Below the pieces are notes generated by a model, which was not told the DNA's origin, searched no databases, and saw only the letters and a program-made list of their open reading frames with translations. This document shows, in pieces, positions 22,201 through 26,907 of a stretch of DNA of 64,000 nt. The DNA comes from Ferruginibacter lapsinanis (GTDB lineage Bacteria > Bacteroidota > Bacteroidia > Chitinophagales > Chitinophagaceae): assembly GCF_020783315.1 (NCBI RefSeq), contig NZ_CP086063.1, positions 1,364,001-1,428,000 on the forward strand, read 5' to 3'. The position numbers and the translations under genes were made by a program. Positions within the stretch are counted from its first letter, which is position 1, and every line of letters begins with the position of its first letter.

Positions 22201-22362
22201 TATGGAGAATTGGTGTTTAGCACACATAACCCTTATGAACGTTGGAATGCAGTTTTTAAAGGGGCTCTTTTTGGAAACTTCAACTTTGTGTGGTATTCAA
22301 AATATACACTAAAAGGCGAAAGACATAGAGTGCAAAAAGGCAATCTCGTAGTGATAAAGTAG
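7201..22362 (+). CDS. Giant secreted repeat protein with T9SS type B (CHU_C) sorting domain
   Basis: A 5053-residue protein, very probably exported and attached to or released from the cell by the type IX secretion system. Order of parts: signal peptide (about 1-42, basic n-region then VIVFCSIFLSTNLFAQ); N-terminal beta-rich domains; an FN3-like segment (361-461); a first GCDS repeat cousin (914-965); a CBM9-like carbohydrate-binding domain (968-1167, with WWDDDGVEIFID); a SprB-like module (1171-1254); a PKD/Ig-like module (1254-1312); a second CBM-like jelly roll (1314-1484, NPDFEAG to AIDDISI); two more GCDS cousins (1500-1597); another SprB-like module (1602-1667); an uncharacterised domain (1673-1868); 58 tandem 49-residue units (1953-4794); two degenerate cousins; an Ig-like module; and CHU_C (about 4961-5053: FPTAITPNGDNLNDAF, YNRYGELVF). 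No catalytic domain is recognised, so an adhesin or surface-filament role is inferred. Start ATG 7201 gives a good signal peptide. Confidence 0.93.
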   Translation: MTLLLTKLVWRLLSPLHKFCYVRKKCVIVFCSIFLSTNLFAQFCETWSLASSTAQTANSGVSTTGNTELIGSGMNAPTYATNYQVFTPPSGTWPATVNTANGIYLEFPVTPSAGNNLTITSIAFTAYVNNSSGNLVANVYDGTTSIGASGTISGTTNGSATNVNIPLSINVANGVTEPIRLYITGGNGRTLHIKNVVICGTSSIASCANATMIANTTVAAGNIGNGTSNNILTNFSILASANLTVTGFTFPFTNSGLVAADITNYKLYYTTTNTFSTTNLLSTVTTGLATSPINFGSFSQAITSGSSGYFWVIANIAAGATAGHSITAAALTPANLTFSGTPTTCGSVAAQGTKTIAILNPPTVTTTAATSITSSTASTGGNVTSDGGSAVIEKGLIYSINAITDTNSTTGGGKIINGVAGTGSYTTSLSGLLPNTTYHIRSFAVNAIGVSYGTDLTFTTPAAAVRNCGGSGPLNGSGAREGTFYLYAYAKAGEKIDWNIIRTEDNSAGIWTINVYTPTGLYSTCTVGTTIGNACSTAQITVTAATEGIWTVQAIPAGTNGNDVVCPSLNVYNAGGTALPGRVWTESVHGHDTSTGVEPDFTLYFLTPSGYQYAATYSGMNGLNYVIVSDSLGVRTSAGSCTSAYQSISYSGPISPLSPEFANCPGKDKIFFSAFAADLPASSVRFNIAAGSGQVTESLISPPPVPTLSTPTFTRTSTCSSAGNIVFNVTNFSQNGYIYIDVNNNGIYTDAIDVVDTVAFINGVNTVPFNGLDGLGNTIPVSQAMNVKVKIANIGETHFVMGDIEIFGGLSVTRLNGPGAPSNTLYWNDTNLPTANNCSATPVVDGTSGVNTAGVYVHGWTQCGSCSPPSATCSNTNRTNPSQDAGSWGNQRLIDNWAYVSDSTLNHTIFVAPVIDTTYTTVCNTALPYIWNGHSYNSAGSYSTTITSSLGCDSTVALVLTVNNCGVLCDGSVIPNTTTPIVINGSIDAAWTKATYLPIQKTTIGTISADFVGTSWKTLYDATNLYILVNVKDPNIYNDGGNWWDDDGVEIFIDGLNEKGTSYDANDFQIGVGANGVKNAGTNGAAKIGAISAGVVATAGVGYIVEIAIPWTAIGGSATNGRTIGIDVQVDDDDNGGARETQVSWSTNNTQAFNNPSLFGQLPLTICTPAPLSIIYDNTNPSCSGFSNGSIRATGTGGTSPYTYSLAGPGGPYTSNTTGYFTGLAQGDYVITVTDAVLSSVPSQTITLQTFVSPLVVSDDAHICKGDSVQLTASGGANGYVWTPSTGLSNASIANPKASPASTTTYTVTSQNITNLIVNPDFEAGNVGFTSEYGYYTSQTTARQTYSVRTNPNGHDQFFTTCGDHTTGTGNMMVVDGSDAGNGATYKFWEQTVPVNTGSTYTFSYWIQTVASSNPAQVLTKINNTSLGVYTAPASTACGGWQNVTYTWVATGTSANIAFYDNNTNGIGNDFAIDDISISTPCIITDTVRVAVDTIARTTTSIAVCPVDLPYAWGNYSITTNGTYYDTLTSFKTGCDSIVTMLFTVKAATSSITNISVCPSALPYTWHGLTFTAAGSQTFHLTNSAGCDSAATLNLTVNPTPVVSVHGTAPSCQGVCDGTAYADVLDGTAPYTYSWSNGATTRVITGLCENTYRVVVTDSNGCSSSSAPVIPTGCFQIKSILVDACSPVEYEQEMVFFQVGQAPLAYSTLTAEWPTPTDTWRGFCTDPTFITNVNATITGGGKIIAAPATLPAGADVVLITSNVTTTSFNSFANLKDTLYVLFQCSGNASGHFANNTGSAGPRQLVMNFGGGCTDTAIYRTDSLINTNGAHGGASTINDGAYVNFTTNGKASYFNYGCVIPYTIQTDSIKLVAPLPVTPTFNTVAPVCQNTTAPTLPTSSTNSPAITGTWNAAVSTSTPGTTTYTFTPTAGQCAISATLDVMVKPTSSSTTNVTSCSSYSWHGTTYTASGVHTFDTLNSVGCDSLTTLNLTITQPTTKTIDQTSCSSFTWHGVTYTASGVHTFDTLNSVGCDSLTTLNLTITQPTTKTINQTSCSSFTWHGTTYTASGVHTFDTLNSVGCDSLTTLNLTITQPTTKTLNVTSCSSYSWHGTTYTASGVHTFDTLNSVGCDSLTTLNLTITQPTTKTLNVTSCSSYSWHGTTYTASGVHTFDTLNSVGCDSLTTLNLTITQPTTKTLNVTSCSSYSWHGTTYTASGVHTFDTLNSVGCDSLTTLNLTITQPTTKTLNVTSCSSYSWHGTTYTASGVHTFDTLNSVGCDSLTTLNLTITQPTTKTLNVTSCSSYSWHGTTYTASGVHTFDTLNSVGCDSLTTLNLTITQPTTKTINQTSCSSFTWHGVTYTASGVHTFDTLNSVGCDSLTTLNLTITQPTTKTINQTSCSSFTWHGTTYTASGVHTFDTLNSVGCDSLTTLNLTITQPTTKTLNVTSCSSYSWHGTTYTASGVHTFDTLNSVGCDSLTTLNLTITQPTTKTINQTSCSSFTWHGVTYTASGVHTFDTLNSVGCDSLTTLNLTITQPTTKTINQTSCSSFTWHGTTYTASGVHTFDTLNSVGCDSLTTLNLTITQPTTKTLNVTSCSSYSWHGTTYTASGVHTFDTLNSVGCDSLTTLNLTITQPTTKTINQTSCSSFTWHGTTYTASGVHTFDTLNSVGCDSLTTLNLTITQPTTKTINQTSCSSFTWHGTTYTASGVHTFDTLNSVGCDSLTTLNLTITQPTTKTLNVTSCSSYSWHGTTYTASGVHTFDTLNSVGCDSLTTLNLTITQPTTKTLNVTSCSSYSWHGTTYTASGVHTFDTLNSVGCDSLTTLNLTITQPTTKTINQTSCSSFTWHGVTYTASGVHTFDTLNSVGCDSLTTLNLTITQPTTKTINQTSCSSFTWHGTTYTASGVHTFDTLNSVGCDSLTTLNLTITQPTTKTLNVTSCSSYSWHGTTYTASGVHTFDTLNSVGCDSLTTLNLTITQPTTKTINQTSCSSFTWHGTTYTASGVHTFDTLNSVGCDSLTTLNLTITQPTTKTINQTSCSSFTWHGTTYTASGVHTFDTLNSVGCDSLTTLNLTITQPTTKTLNVTSCSSYSWHGTTYTASGVHTFDTLNSVGCDSLTTLNLTITQPTTKTINQTSCSSFTWHGVTYTASGVHTFDTLNSVGCDSLTTLNLTITQPTTKTLNVTSCSSYSWHGVTYTASGVHTFDTLNSVGCDSLTTLNLTITQPTTKTLNVTSCSSYSWHGTTYTASGVHTFDTLNSVGCDSLTTLNLTITQPTTKTLNVTSCSSYSWHGTTYTASGVHTFDTLNSVGCDSLTTLNLTITQPTTKTINQTSCSSFTWHGVTYTASGVHTFDTLNSVGCDSLTTLNLTITQPTTKTINQTSCSSFTWHGTTYTASGVHTFDTLNSVGCDSLTTLNLTITQPTTKTLNVTSCSSYSWHGTTYTASGVHTFDTLNSVGCDSLTTLNLTITQPTTKTINQTSCSSFTWHGTTYTASGVHTFDTLNSVGCDSLTTLNLTITQPTTKTINQTSCSSFTWHGTTYTASGVHTFDTLNSVGCDSLTTLNLTITQPTTKTLNVTSCSSYSWHGTTYTASGVHTFDTLNSVGCDSLTTLNLTITQPTTKTINQTSCSSFTWHGVTYTASGVHTFDTLNSVGCDSLTTLNLTITQPTTKTLNVTSCSSYSWHGVTYTASGVHTFDTLNSVGCDSLTTLNLTITQPTTKTLNVTSCSSYSWHGTTYTASGVHTFDTLNSVGCDSLTTLNLTITQPTTKTLNVTSCSSYSWHGTTYTASGVHTFDTLNSVGCDSLTTLNLTITQPTTKTINQTSCSSFTWHGVTYTASGVHTFDTLNSVGCDSLTTLNLTITQPTTKTINQTSCSSFTWHGTTYTASGVHTFDTLNSVGCDSLTTLNLTITQPTTKTLNVTSCSSYSWHGTTYTASGVHTFDTLNSVGCDSLTTLNLTITQPTTKTINQTSCSSFTWHGTTYTASGVHTFDTLNSVGCDSLTTLNLTITQPTTKTLNVTSCSSYSWHGTTYTASGVHTFDTLNSVGCDSLTTLNLTITQPTTKTLNVTSCSSYSWHGTTYTASGVHTFDTLNSVGCDSLTTLNLTITQPTTKTINQTSCSSFTWHGTTYTASGVHTFDTLNSVGCDSLTTLNLTITQPTTKTINQTSCSSFTWHGTTYTASGVHTFDTLNSVGCDSLTTLNLTITQPTTKTLNVTSCSSYSWHGTTYTASGVHTFDTLNSVGCDSLTTLNLTITQPTTKTLNVTSCSSYSWHGTTYTASGVHTFDTLNSVGCDSLTTLNLTITQPTTKTINQTSCSSFTWHGVTYTASGVHTFDTLNSVGCDSLTTLNLTITQPTTKTINQTSCSSFTWHGTTYTASGVHTFDTLNSVGCDSLTTLNLTITQPTTKTLNVTSCSSYSWHGTTYTASGVHTFDTLNSVGCDSLTTLNLTITQPTTKTLNVTSCSSYSWHGTTYTASGVHTFDTLNSVGCDSLTTLNLTITQPTTKTINQTSCSSFTWHGVTYTASGVHTFDTLNSVGCDSLTTLNLTITQPTTKTLNVTSCSSYSWHGVTYTASGVHTFDTLNSVGCDSLTTLNLTITQPTTKTLNVTSCSSYSWHGTTYTASGVHTFDTLNSVGCDSLTTLNLTITQPTTKTLNVTSCSSYSWHGTTYTASGVHTFDTLNSVGCDSLTTLNLTITQPTTKTLNVTSCSSYSWHGTTYTASGVHTFDTLNSVGCDSLTTLNLTITQPTTKTLNVTSCSSYSWHGITYTVSGMYTYRTLNSVGCDSVVTLNLTITQPTISTSNISICPSQLPYSWNGLVFTAAGKQTAHLINAAGCDSAATLVLNVQSILTTTNTVSICQSQLPYSWNGNTYTAAGTYTVQLTNVAGCDSIAKLILTTRSIAPPNLGSTRDLCPDETVILNPGKYDHYLWQDNSTSSTYKVTAPGIYSVIVSDNTGCSSNAQVSINYLEACGDIYFPTAITPNGDNLNDAFGALGDLPSVTEYSLFIYNRYGELVFSTHNPYERWNAVFKGALFGNFNFVWYSKYTLKGERHRVQKGNLVVIK
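13057..21582 (+). repeat. Tandem array of 58 coding repeats, 147 bp / 49 residues each
   Basis: The period is exactly 147 bases from 13057 (first TSC codon triplet) to 21436 (start of unit 58), that is 57 periods with no insertion or deletion. Units 1-57 are near-identical; unit 58 (21436-21582) is diverged (GITYTVSGMYTYRT). The consensus runs TSCSS[YF][ST]WHG, then TYTASGVHTFDTLNSVGCDS, then LTTLNLTITQPTTK and a three-residue linker. Each unit has two Cys (positions 3 and 29). Two main alleles alternate: linker LNV with YS, and linker INQ with FT; VT or TT follows WHG. The array supplies 2842 of 5053 residues. Only synonymous and a few fixed changes separate units, a sign of recent amplification or gene conversion. 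Assembly of such an array from short reads is unreliable, so the copy number should be treated with care. Confidence 0.97.
15301..18240 (+). repeat. Higher-order repeat: two 1470-bp ten-unit copies
   Basis: Reading 15301-16770 against 16771-18240, and on to the matching bases after 18240, shows identity apart from a single visible substitution (A at 16812, T at 18282 in the following copy). A third, shorter copy continues from 18241 to about 19173 before it diverges (first differences near 18860, end of match near 19174). The period of 1470 is ten 147-base units, with the unit order N, N, I-V, I-T, N, I-T, I-T, N, I-V, N-V (N = LNV type, I = INQ type). This points to recent unequal exchange of a ten-unit block on top of older single-unit amplification. 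Confidence 0.92.
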
Positions 22363-22678
22363 GCTATCTCAAAAAATCTTATTATAAAAACAACTTCCAG
22401 CCCTTTGTTGCAACTGTTATAATAGTCTTACTAACATATAAGACTATCTCAATTTGTTGTGTGGAAAATGCTCTACAATTTATTTTTTGAAAACGTTTGG
22501 ATGTAGTTTATCTACTTAATGCGTAGTTGTTAATTTACTCAGTATCCTATTGGTTTTTAGCCTTTCTTGTTTTAATTATTATTATAATATTTTGTAGCTC
22601 TTTTTTTTGGTATAGTTTTTTAAGAGCATTCATTACTGTTAAGGAGGAAATCACTTCCGTAACTTAAAATCTGTAAAC
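22363..22678. other. AT-rich intergenic region between the giant gene and the PorT-type gene
   Basis: No coding frame or RNA gene is recognised. It holds an ATAGTCTTA / TAAGACTAT inverted repeat (22422-22430 and 22439-22447, eight-base loop) without a U-tract, possibly a weak 3' end of the giant transcript. TTTG at 22591-22594 and TAGTTTTT at 22613-22620 (18-base spacer) resemble a Bacteroidota promoter with the last G of the -7 box missing, in position to serve the gene at 22679. Confidence 0.5.
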
Positions 22679-23320
22679 ATGAAAAAAACAATTTTTGTTA
22701 TTTGTACTATCGTCTGTTCGATGTATGTACATGCTCAGGAAACACAAACTGCAGCAGAGGCTAAACCTACAGCAAAATTCGGCATAAAAGGAGGGCTTAA
22801 TTTAACCAATTTGTATGTAGATAATGTAAAAGATGAAAACATTAAGCCTGGAGTTAATGCAGGGTTCTATGCAAAAATTCCCGTAACAAAGAACTTTTCT
22901 GTACAACCTGAAATACTATACAGTATGAAGGGTGCTCAAATGAATTATAATAATCTTTTGGGAAGCGGTAAGTACAGGTTCAACCTGGATTACCTTGAAG
23001 TGCCGGTAGCTGCTGTAATTAACGTGGCTAAAAACTTCAATATTCATGCTGGTCCGTATGCGGCATTTTTGTTATCCGCAAAAGTGCAGGACGTAGATAA
23101 GAATGGCAATATCAATGGCGCTACCGAACTGAATAAAGATAATTTCGAATCTTTAGATTATGGTGTTTTCGGTGGTGTTGCTTTCGATGTAGGAAATGTG
23201 ACAATCGGTGGCAGGTATACTTATGGCTTGAAGGAAATAGGCAAGGCAGGCCTGTCGGGCAATCTTACAGAAAATTCTAAGAACAGTGCAATATCTTTTT
23301 ACTTGGGTTTTGGATTTTAG
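22679..23320 (+). CDS. Outer-membrane beta-barrel protein, PorT family type
   Basis: Protein of 213 residues with signal peptide (cleavage after VHAQ, about residue 20) and an eight-strand barrel pattern of the OMP_b-brl_2 family: KFGIKGGLNLTNLY, SVQPEILYSMKGAQ, YLEVPVAAVINVAKNFNIHAGPYA split by loops, and the final FYLGFGF. Members are common in Bacteroidota; one of them, PorT, is needed for type IX secretion, but this generic homologue cannot be equated with PorT from sequence alone. It is a single gene followed by a strong terminator. Its position after a T9SS-exported protein is suggestive only. Confidence 0.85.
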   Translation: MKKTIFVICTIVCSMYVHAQETQTAAEAKPTAKFGIKGGLNLTNLYVDNVKDENIKPGVNAGFYAKIPVTKNFSVQPEILYSMKGAQMNYNNLLGSGKYRFNLDYLEVPVAAVINVAKNFNIHAGPYAAFLLSAKVQDVDKNGNINGATELNKDNFESLDYGVFGGVAFDVGNVTIGGRYTYGLKEIGKAGLSGNLTENSKNSAISFYLGFGF

Positions 23321-23335
23321 ATTTGAGGTTAAATG

Positions 23336-23366
23336 AAAGCATCCCCATAAAAGGGGATGCTTTTTC
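23336..23366 (+). terminator. Rho-independent terminator after the barrel gene
   Basis: AAAGCATCCCC (23336-23346) pairs perfectly with GGGGATGCTTT (23353-23363) around ATAAAA, followed by TT. This is the clearest plus-strand terminator in this part of the window. Confidence 0.9.
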
Positions 23367-23464
23367 AAATTTGGGAGGTCAAAAAATATCAGTAATATGT
23401 CCAATAACAGCAATGCCTCATTATTGGAGCTAATTAAAATCAACAATCAGTCATTAATGATTGA

Positions 23465-23472
23465 TACCTTTG
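23465..23472 (+). promoter_or_regulatory. Candidate -7 element before the sigma-54 activator gene
   Basis: TACCTTTG fits TAnnTTTG and ends 15 bases before ATG 23488. A TCATTAATGA palindrome (23451-23460) sits just upstream in the -33 region; no TTTG is present there. If this box is used, translation must start at 23488 rather than at the TTG at 23461. Confidence 0.4.
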
Positions 23473-23487
23473 ATTAAAGAATTGACT

Positions 23488-24939
23488 ATGGAGCATATTT
23501 TAATTATTGATGATGATGTTGATATGTGCAAATTGTTGCAGCGCTTTCTTACTAAACATGGTTATGAGGTGGAGTGTGCCAATAGTGGTAAAAAAGGGTT
23601 GGAGGCATTGGAAATTAAAATGCCTGATATTGTTCTCTCTGACTTCAGATTACAGGACACCGACGGAAAAACTTTGTTGCTGAAAATAAAGGAAAAGAAG
23701 TCTTCTATACCTGTGATAATAATCACAGGATATAGCGATGTAAAGATGGCTGTAGATGTAATGAAACATGGAGCGTATGACTATGTTACCAAACCACTTT
23801 TTCCGGAGGAGATTTTATTAACGATCAAAAAAGCACTTAGTTCAAATACGGAAAATGCTTCAACTGCTATTGGGCTTAAGAACGATGAGCATGTGGGTAA
23901 ACAAAAAAACAAGAATGGAAAATATATCTTCAGTACCTCCGGTGTTTTTGGTGATATATTGAAACAGATTAAGCTTGTGGCTCCTACAAATTACAGTGTG
24001 ATCATTTATGGCGAAAGCGGTAGTGGTAAAGAATCTGTAGCTCAACATATACATGAACAGAGCAAGCGAAGCAACAGGCCATTTATAGCAATTGATTGTG
24101 GCGCTATATCAAAAGAGTTAGCCGCCAGTGAACTATTCGGGCATGAAAAAGGTGCTTTCACCGGGGCACTAAATCAGAAGATCGGTAGTTTGGAATTAGC
24201 CAATGGTGGTACAGTTTTTTTAGATGAAGTATCAAATCTTTCTTATGACGTGCAAGTGTCGCTGCTGAGAGTAGTACAAGAACGAAAAATGAGAAGGATA
24301 GGAGGAAATAATGAAATAGAACTTGATATACGAATAATAGTGGCCAGCAATGAAATGTTGTACGATGCTACTCAAAAGGGGAAGTTCAGAGAGGATCTGT
24401 ATCATCGTTTCAACGAATTTAGTATCATGGTGCCGCCTCTTCGTAAAAGGGAAAAAGATATCATGGTGTTTGCTGATTTTTTCTTACAAAATGCAAATGC
24501 TGAGTTGGGGAAAAATATAACAGGTTTTGCGGAAGCAGTAGAAGAGTTATTTAAAACATACCATTGGCCTGGCAATTTAAGGGAAATGAAAAATGTAATA
24601 AAAAGAGCAGCATTACTTACTGAAACAGATATAATTGCACTGCCATCGCTTCCGTTCGAATTGGTGAATCACAGTAAATTATTATTTGATGAGGGAGGCC
24701 CTTTAAATAATCACAATGGAGGAGAAAGCAACACTAACCGAACAAACGATCAGAAAAGATCGCAGGAGGTAAATGGGCAATCGTTAAAATCGGTAAGTAT
24801 TGATGCTGAATACGAGACTATATTGATGGCATTAAAGCAGGCGAATTATAATAAGAGTAAGGCGGCTAAAATTTTGAATATAGATCGTAAAACATTGTAC
24901 AATAAAATGAGACAGTATAAAGAATTCAATGAAGAGTAA
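23488..24939 (+). CDS. Sigma-54 dependent response regulator, NtrC/AtoC type
   Basis: A 483-residue transcription activator. Receiver domain 1-120 with acidic pocket DDD at 8-10, phosphoacceptor Asp52 (VLSDFRL), T/S switch in IIITGYSD and Lys in VTKPL. AAA+ domain about 145-380 with Walker A GESGSGKE, the sigma-54-contacting GAFTGA loop, Walker B GGTVFLDE, and the sensor region REDLYHRFNEF. C-terminal Fis-type helix-turn-helix (NYNKSKAAKILNIDRKTLYN). Start ATG 23488 begins MEHILIIDDD; the frame extends to TTG 23461 but adds nine unlikely residues. No kinase gene is adjacent; the nearest histidine kinase is at 26908-28329 on the other strand. It would activate sigma-54 promoters when phosphorylated; targets unknown. 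Confidence 0.93.
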   Translation: MEHILIIDDDVDMCKLLQRFLTKHGYEVECANSGKKGLEALEIKMPDIVLSDFRLQDTDGKTLLLKIKEKKSSIPVIIITGYSDVKMAVDVMKHGAYDYVTKPLFPEEILLTIKKALSSNTENASTAIGLKNDEHVGKQKNKNGKYIFSTSGVFGDILKQIKLVAPTNYSVIIYGESGSGKESVAQHIHEQSKRSNRPFIAIDCGAISKELAASELFGHEKGAFTGALNQKIGSLELANGGTVFLDEVSNLSYDVQVSLLRVVQERKMRRIGGNNEIELDIRIIVASNEMLYDATQKGKFREDLYHRFNEFSIMVPPLRKREKDIMVFADFFLQNANAELGKNITGFAEAVEELFKTYHWPGNLREMKNVIKRAALLTETDIIALPSLPFELVNHSKLLFDEGGPLNNHNGGESNTNRTNDQKRSQEVNGQSLKSVSIDAEYETILMALKQANYNKSKAAKILNIDRKTLYNKMRQYKEFNEE

Positions 24940-25043
24940 TTGATTTGATCGGGTATTTTCAAATTAACAGTATCTTTAATTTGACGATTTTTGTTAAGTT
25001 GGCAATAAAATTGCAACAGTTATTGTTGGATTATAAAATTAAA

Positions 25044-25403
25044 ATGGTGAAGGCTTTAATAATTGACGATGAAATTGATATTTGCTATTTGCTTAGCAGT
25101 ATTTTAAGGACAAAGAACCTTCAGGTAAGCTATGTCAATTCTATATCTGAAGCCACCATATCACTGGAAAAGCAACAGCCTGAGATAATTTTTTTGGATA
25201 ATCATCTGCCTGATGGTTTAGGGATAGATTTTATTAAACAATTGAAACTGAGTTATCCAAGTACAAAAGTTGTAATGATAACAGCTTTTGATAATTATTC
25301 AGACAGGACCAAAGCGTTCAACAATGGGGTAGATACTTTTATCTCCAAGCCTTTTACAAAAAACCTTATTTACCAAACGGTAGATAATCTTACAAAAGCA
25401 TAA
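25044..25403 (+). CDS. Stand-alone response-regulator receiver protein
   Basis: A 119-residue protein made of one receiver domain and no output domain: MVKALIIDDE at the start (acidic pair 8-9), phosphoacceptor Asp52 in IIFLDNHLPDG, switch Thr in VVMITAFDN and Lys in FISKPF. ATG 25044 is chosen because the frame upstream (from 24945) adds 33 residues without domain character. It follows the sigma-54 activator by about 100 bases and could work as a phosphate sink or shuttle between the local CHASE3 kinase and that activator; this is inference. Two receivers in a row suggests a branched or relayed phosphotransfer pathway. Confidence 0.87.
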   Translation: MVKALIIDDEIDICYLLSSILRTKNLQVSYVNSISEATISLEKQQPEIIFLDNHLPDGLGIDFIKQLKLSYPSTKVVMITAFDNYSDRTKAFNNGVDTFISKPFTKNLIYQTVDNLTKA

Positions 25404-25566
25404 TTATCTCATCCGGGATGTGTAAAAACTTCTACAGTTAATCTGTTTTCTAACAGCTTATTGTTATTAAATATAAAATAACAACGGAAAACAGCAGCGT
25501 TAAAATCTGGCAGCATTTTTTCATTACAGTTTACAAATCTTTTAATCACCGTTAAATTAAACTATC

Positions 25567-25713
25567 ATGGGAAATTTATTGTATCTCGTTGCTGTAATAT
25601 TGGTAATTGCCTGGGCCATTGGTTTTTTAGGTTATCATGCCGGAGGCCTTATTCACATTCTTTTGGTTATTGCTGTTATTTCAATTCTGTTAAAAATAAT
25701 CAGAAGGGCCTAG
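25567..25713 (+). CDS. lmo0937-type mini membrane protein (48 residues)
   Basis: Short gene of 48 residues: MGNLLYLVAVILVIAWAIGF, then GYHAGGLIHILLVIAVISIL, ending in KIIRRA. Two membrane segments joined by GYHAGG are the hallmark of the lmo0937 / DUF5670 family of tiny membrane proteins, which tend to accompany stress-response genes. The ATG is preceded by an A/T-rich leader. It sits between the receiver gene and the AI-2E permease; the stop TAG at 25711-25713 is 66 bases before that gene's ATG. Function unknown. Confidence 0.85.
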   Translation: MGNLLYLVAVILVIAWAIGFLGYHAGGLIHILLVIAVISILLKIIRRA

Positions 25714-25779
25714 TCAATCGGCTTAGTACATCAATTGGTGGACGACTCTCGTATTGTCTTTTTTAATGAAAGTTTATTT

Positions 25780-26886
25780 ATGTTAAAACAAATATCTGGT
25801 TTTCCTTTGTATGCAAAAGCTTGTTTTACCTTGCTATTGATTGCATTAGTTGGATGGATAATATTTATTGGAGCCGGCATAATTATACCCTTTTCTTTCT
25901 CCTTATTGATAGCTGTGTTGCTACTGCCAATTAATGATTTTCTGGAGAAAAGAAAAGTGAATAGAGTAATTGCAATTCTTATTTCCTTATTGTTAAGTGT
26001 TTTTTTATTAACAGCTATCGTTTATTTTTTGGCAAGTCAGATATTGGATTTTACCAAAGATATTCCCGGCATAAAGATTCAGTTGCAGCATCATGTAGCT
26101 TCTGTGCAAAAATGGCTGACGATTCATTTTAAAGTGACTAAGGTAGAGCAGGTGTTTCTGGTGAATAATGCGGCAGACAATATTAAAAATTCCGGATTTA
26201 TCGGGGAAACAGTATTATCGGCAACTCAGATATTACCTATAATCGTTTTGTTGCCTGTTTACACTTTTTTATTGCTATACTATAGGGATATGATCTATTC
26301 TTTTTTTATTAAGATATTCAGTAATGATCATACCGATAAAGTAAAAGAAGTATTGAAAGAATCCAGGTACATAGTACAAGGATATATGCTGGGGCTAATA
26401 TTGGAAATGGCTATTGTCTCTGCTATCAATTCAGCCGGCTTTCTTATTTTGGGAATCAAGTATGCATTTTTTCTGGGGTTTCTTGCAGCATTGCTGAATA
26501 TCATACCGTACATCGGAATGCTGATCGCCGCTGTATTATGTGCGGTAATAACTTTAGCTACTTCCAATCAGATAACAGATGTGATTGGCGTAATGGTAAT
26601 TTTAACAGTGGTTCAATTTATTGACAATAATATTATCATGCCCAAAGTAGTAAGTTCTAAAGTAAAAATAAATGCATTGATCACTATACTTGGTGTAATT
26701 GCAGGAGGTGCACTGGCCGGTATTTCCGGCATGTTCCTGTCTATTCCTTCCATAGCAATTCTGAAAGTGATATTTGATAGAGTGCAAGGATTAGAGCCTT
26801 GGGGTTATTTACTCGGCGACGAAATTACCGGTACAAAACAGAGCCGCATCTTTAGAAAAAAGAAACCGGAAATGAAAGTGGTATAA
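25780..26886 (+). CDS. AI-2E transporter family membrane protein
   Basis: Protein of 368 residues with about eight hydrophobic helices in the family's arrangement: two at the N-terminus, a long amphipathic stretch (about 75-150), then the C-terminal bundle containing LGIKYAFFLGFLAALLN with IPYIGM and QFIDNNIIMPKVV (both family signatures) and GGALAGISGMFLSIP. Family members include the YdgG/TqsA and PerM-like proteins; actual substrates vary and AI-2 export is shown only for a few. ATG 25780 (MLKQISGFPLY) is preferred over the TTG 25735. It converges with the histidine kinase, with only 21 bases between stops. Confidence 0.9.
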   Translation: MLKQISGFPLYAKACFTLLLIALVGWIIFIGAGIIIPFSFSLLIAVLLLPINDFLEKRKVNRVIAILISLLLSVFLLTAIVYFLASQILDFTKDIPGIKIQLQHHVASVQKWLTIHFKVTKVEQVFLVNNAADNIKNSGFIGETVLSATQILPIIVLLPVYTFLLLYYRDMIYSFFIKIFSNDHTDKVKEVLKESRYIVQGYMLGLILEMAIVSAINSAGFLILGIKYAFFLGFLAALLNIIPYIGMLIAAVLCAVITLATSNQITDVIGVMVILTVVQFIDNNIIMPKVVSSKVKINALITILGVIAGGALAGISGMFLSIPSIAILKVIFDRVQGLEPWGYLLGDEITGTKQSRIFRKKKPEMKVV

Positions 26887-26907
26887 CTATAATAACTACT
26901 ATGCTAT

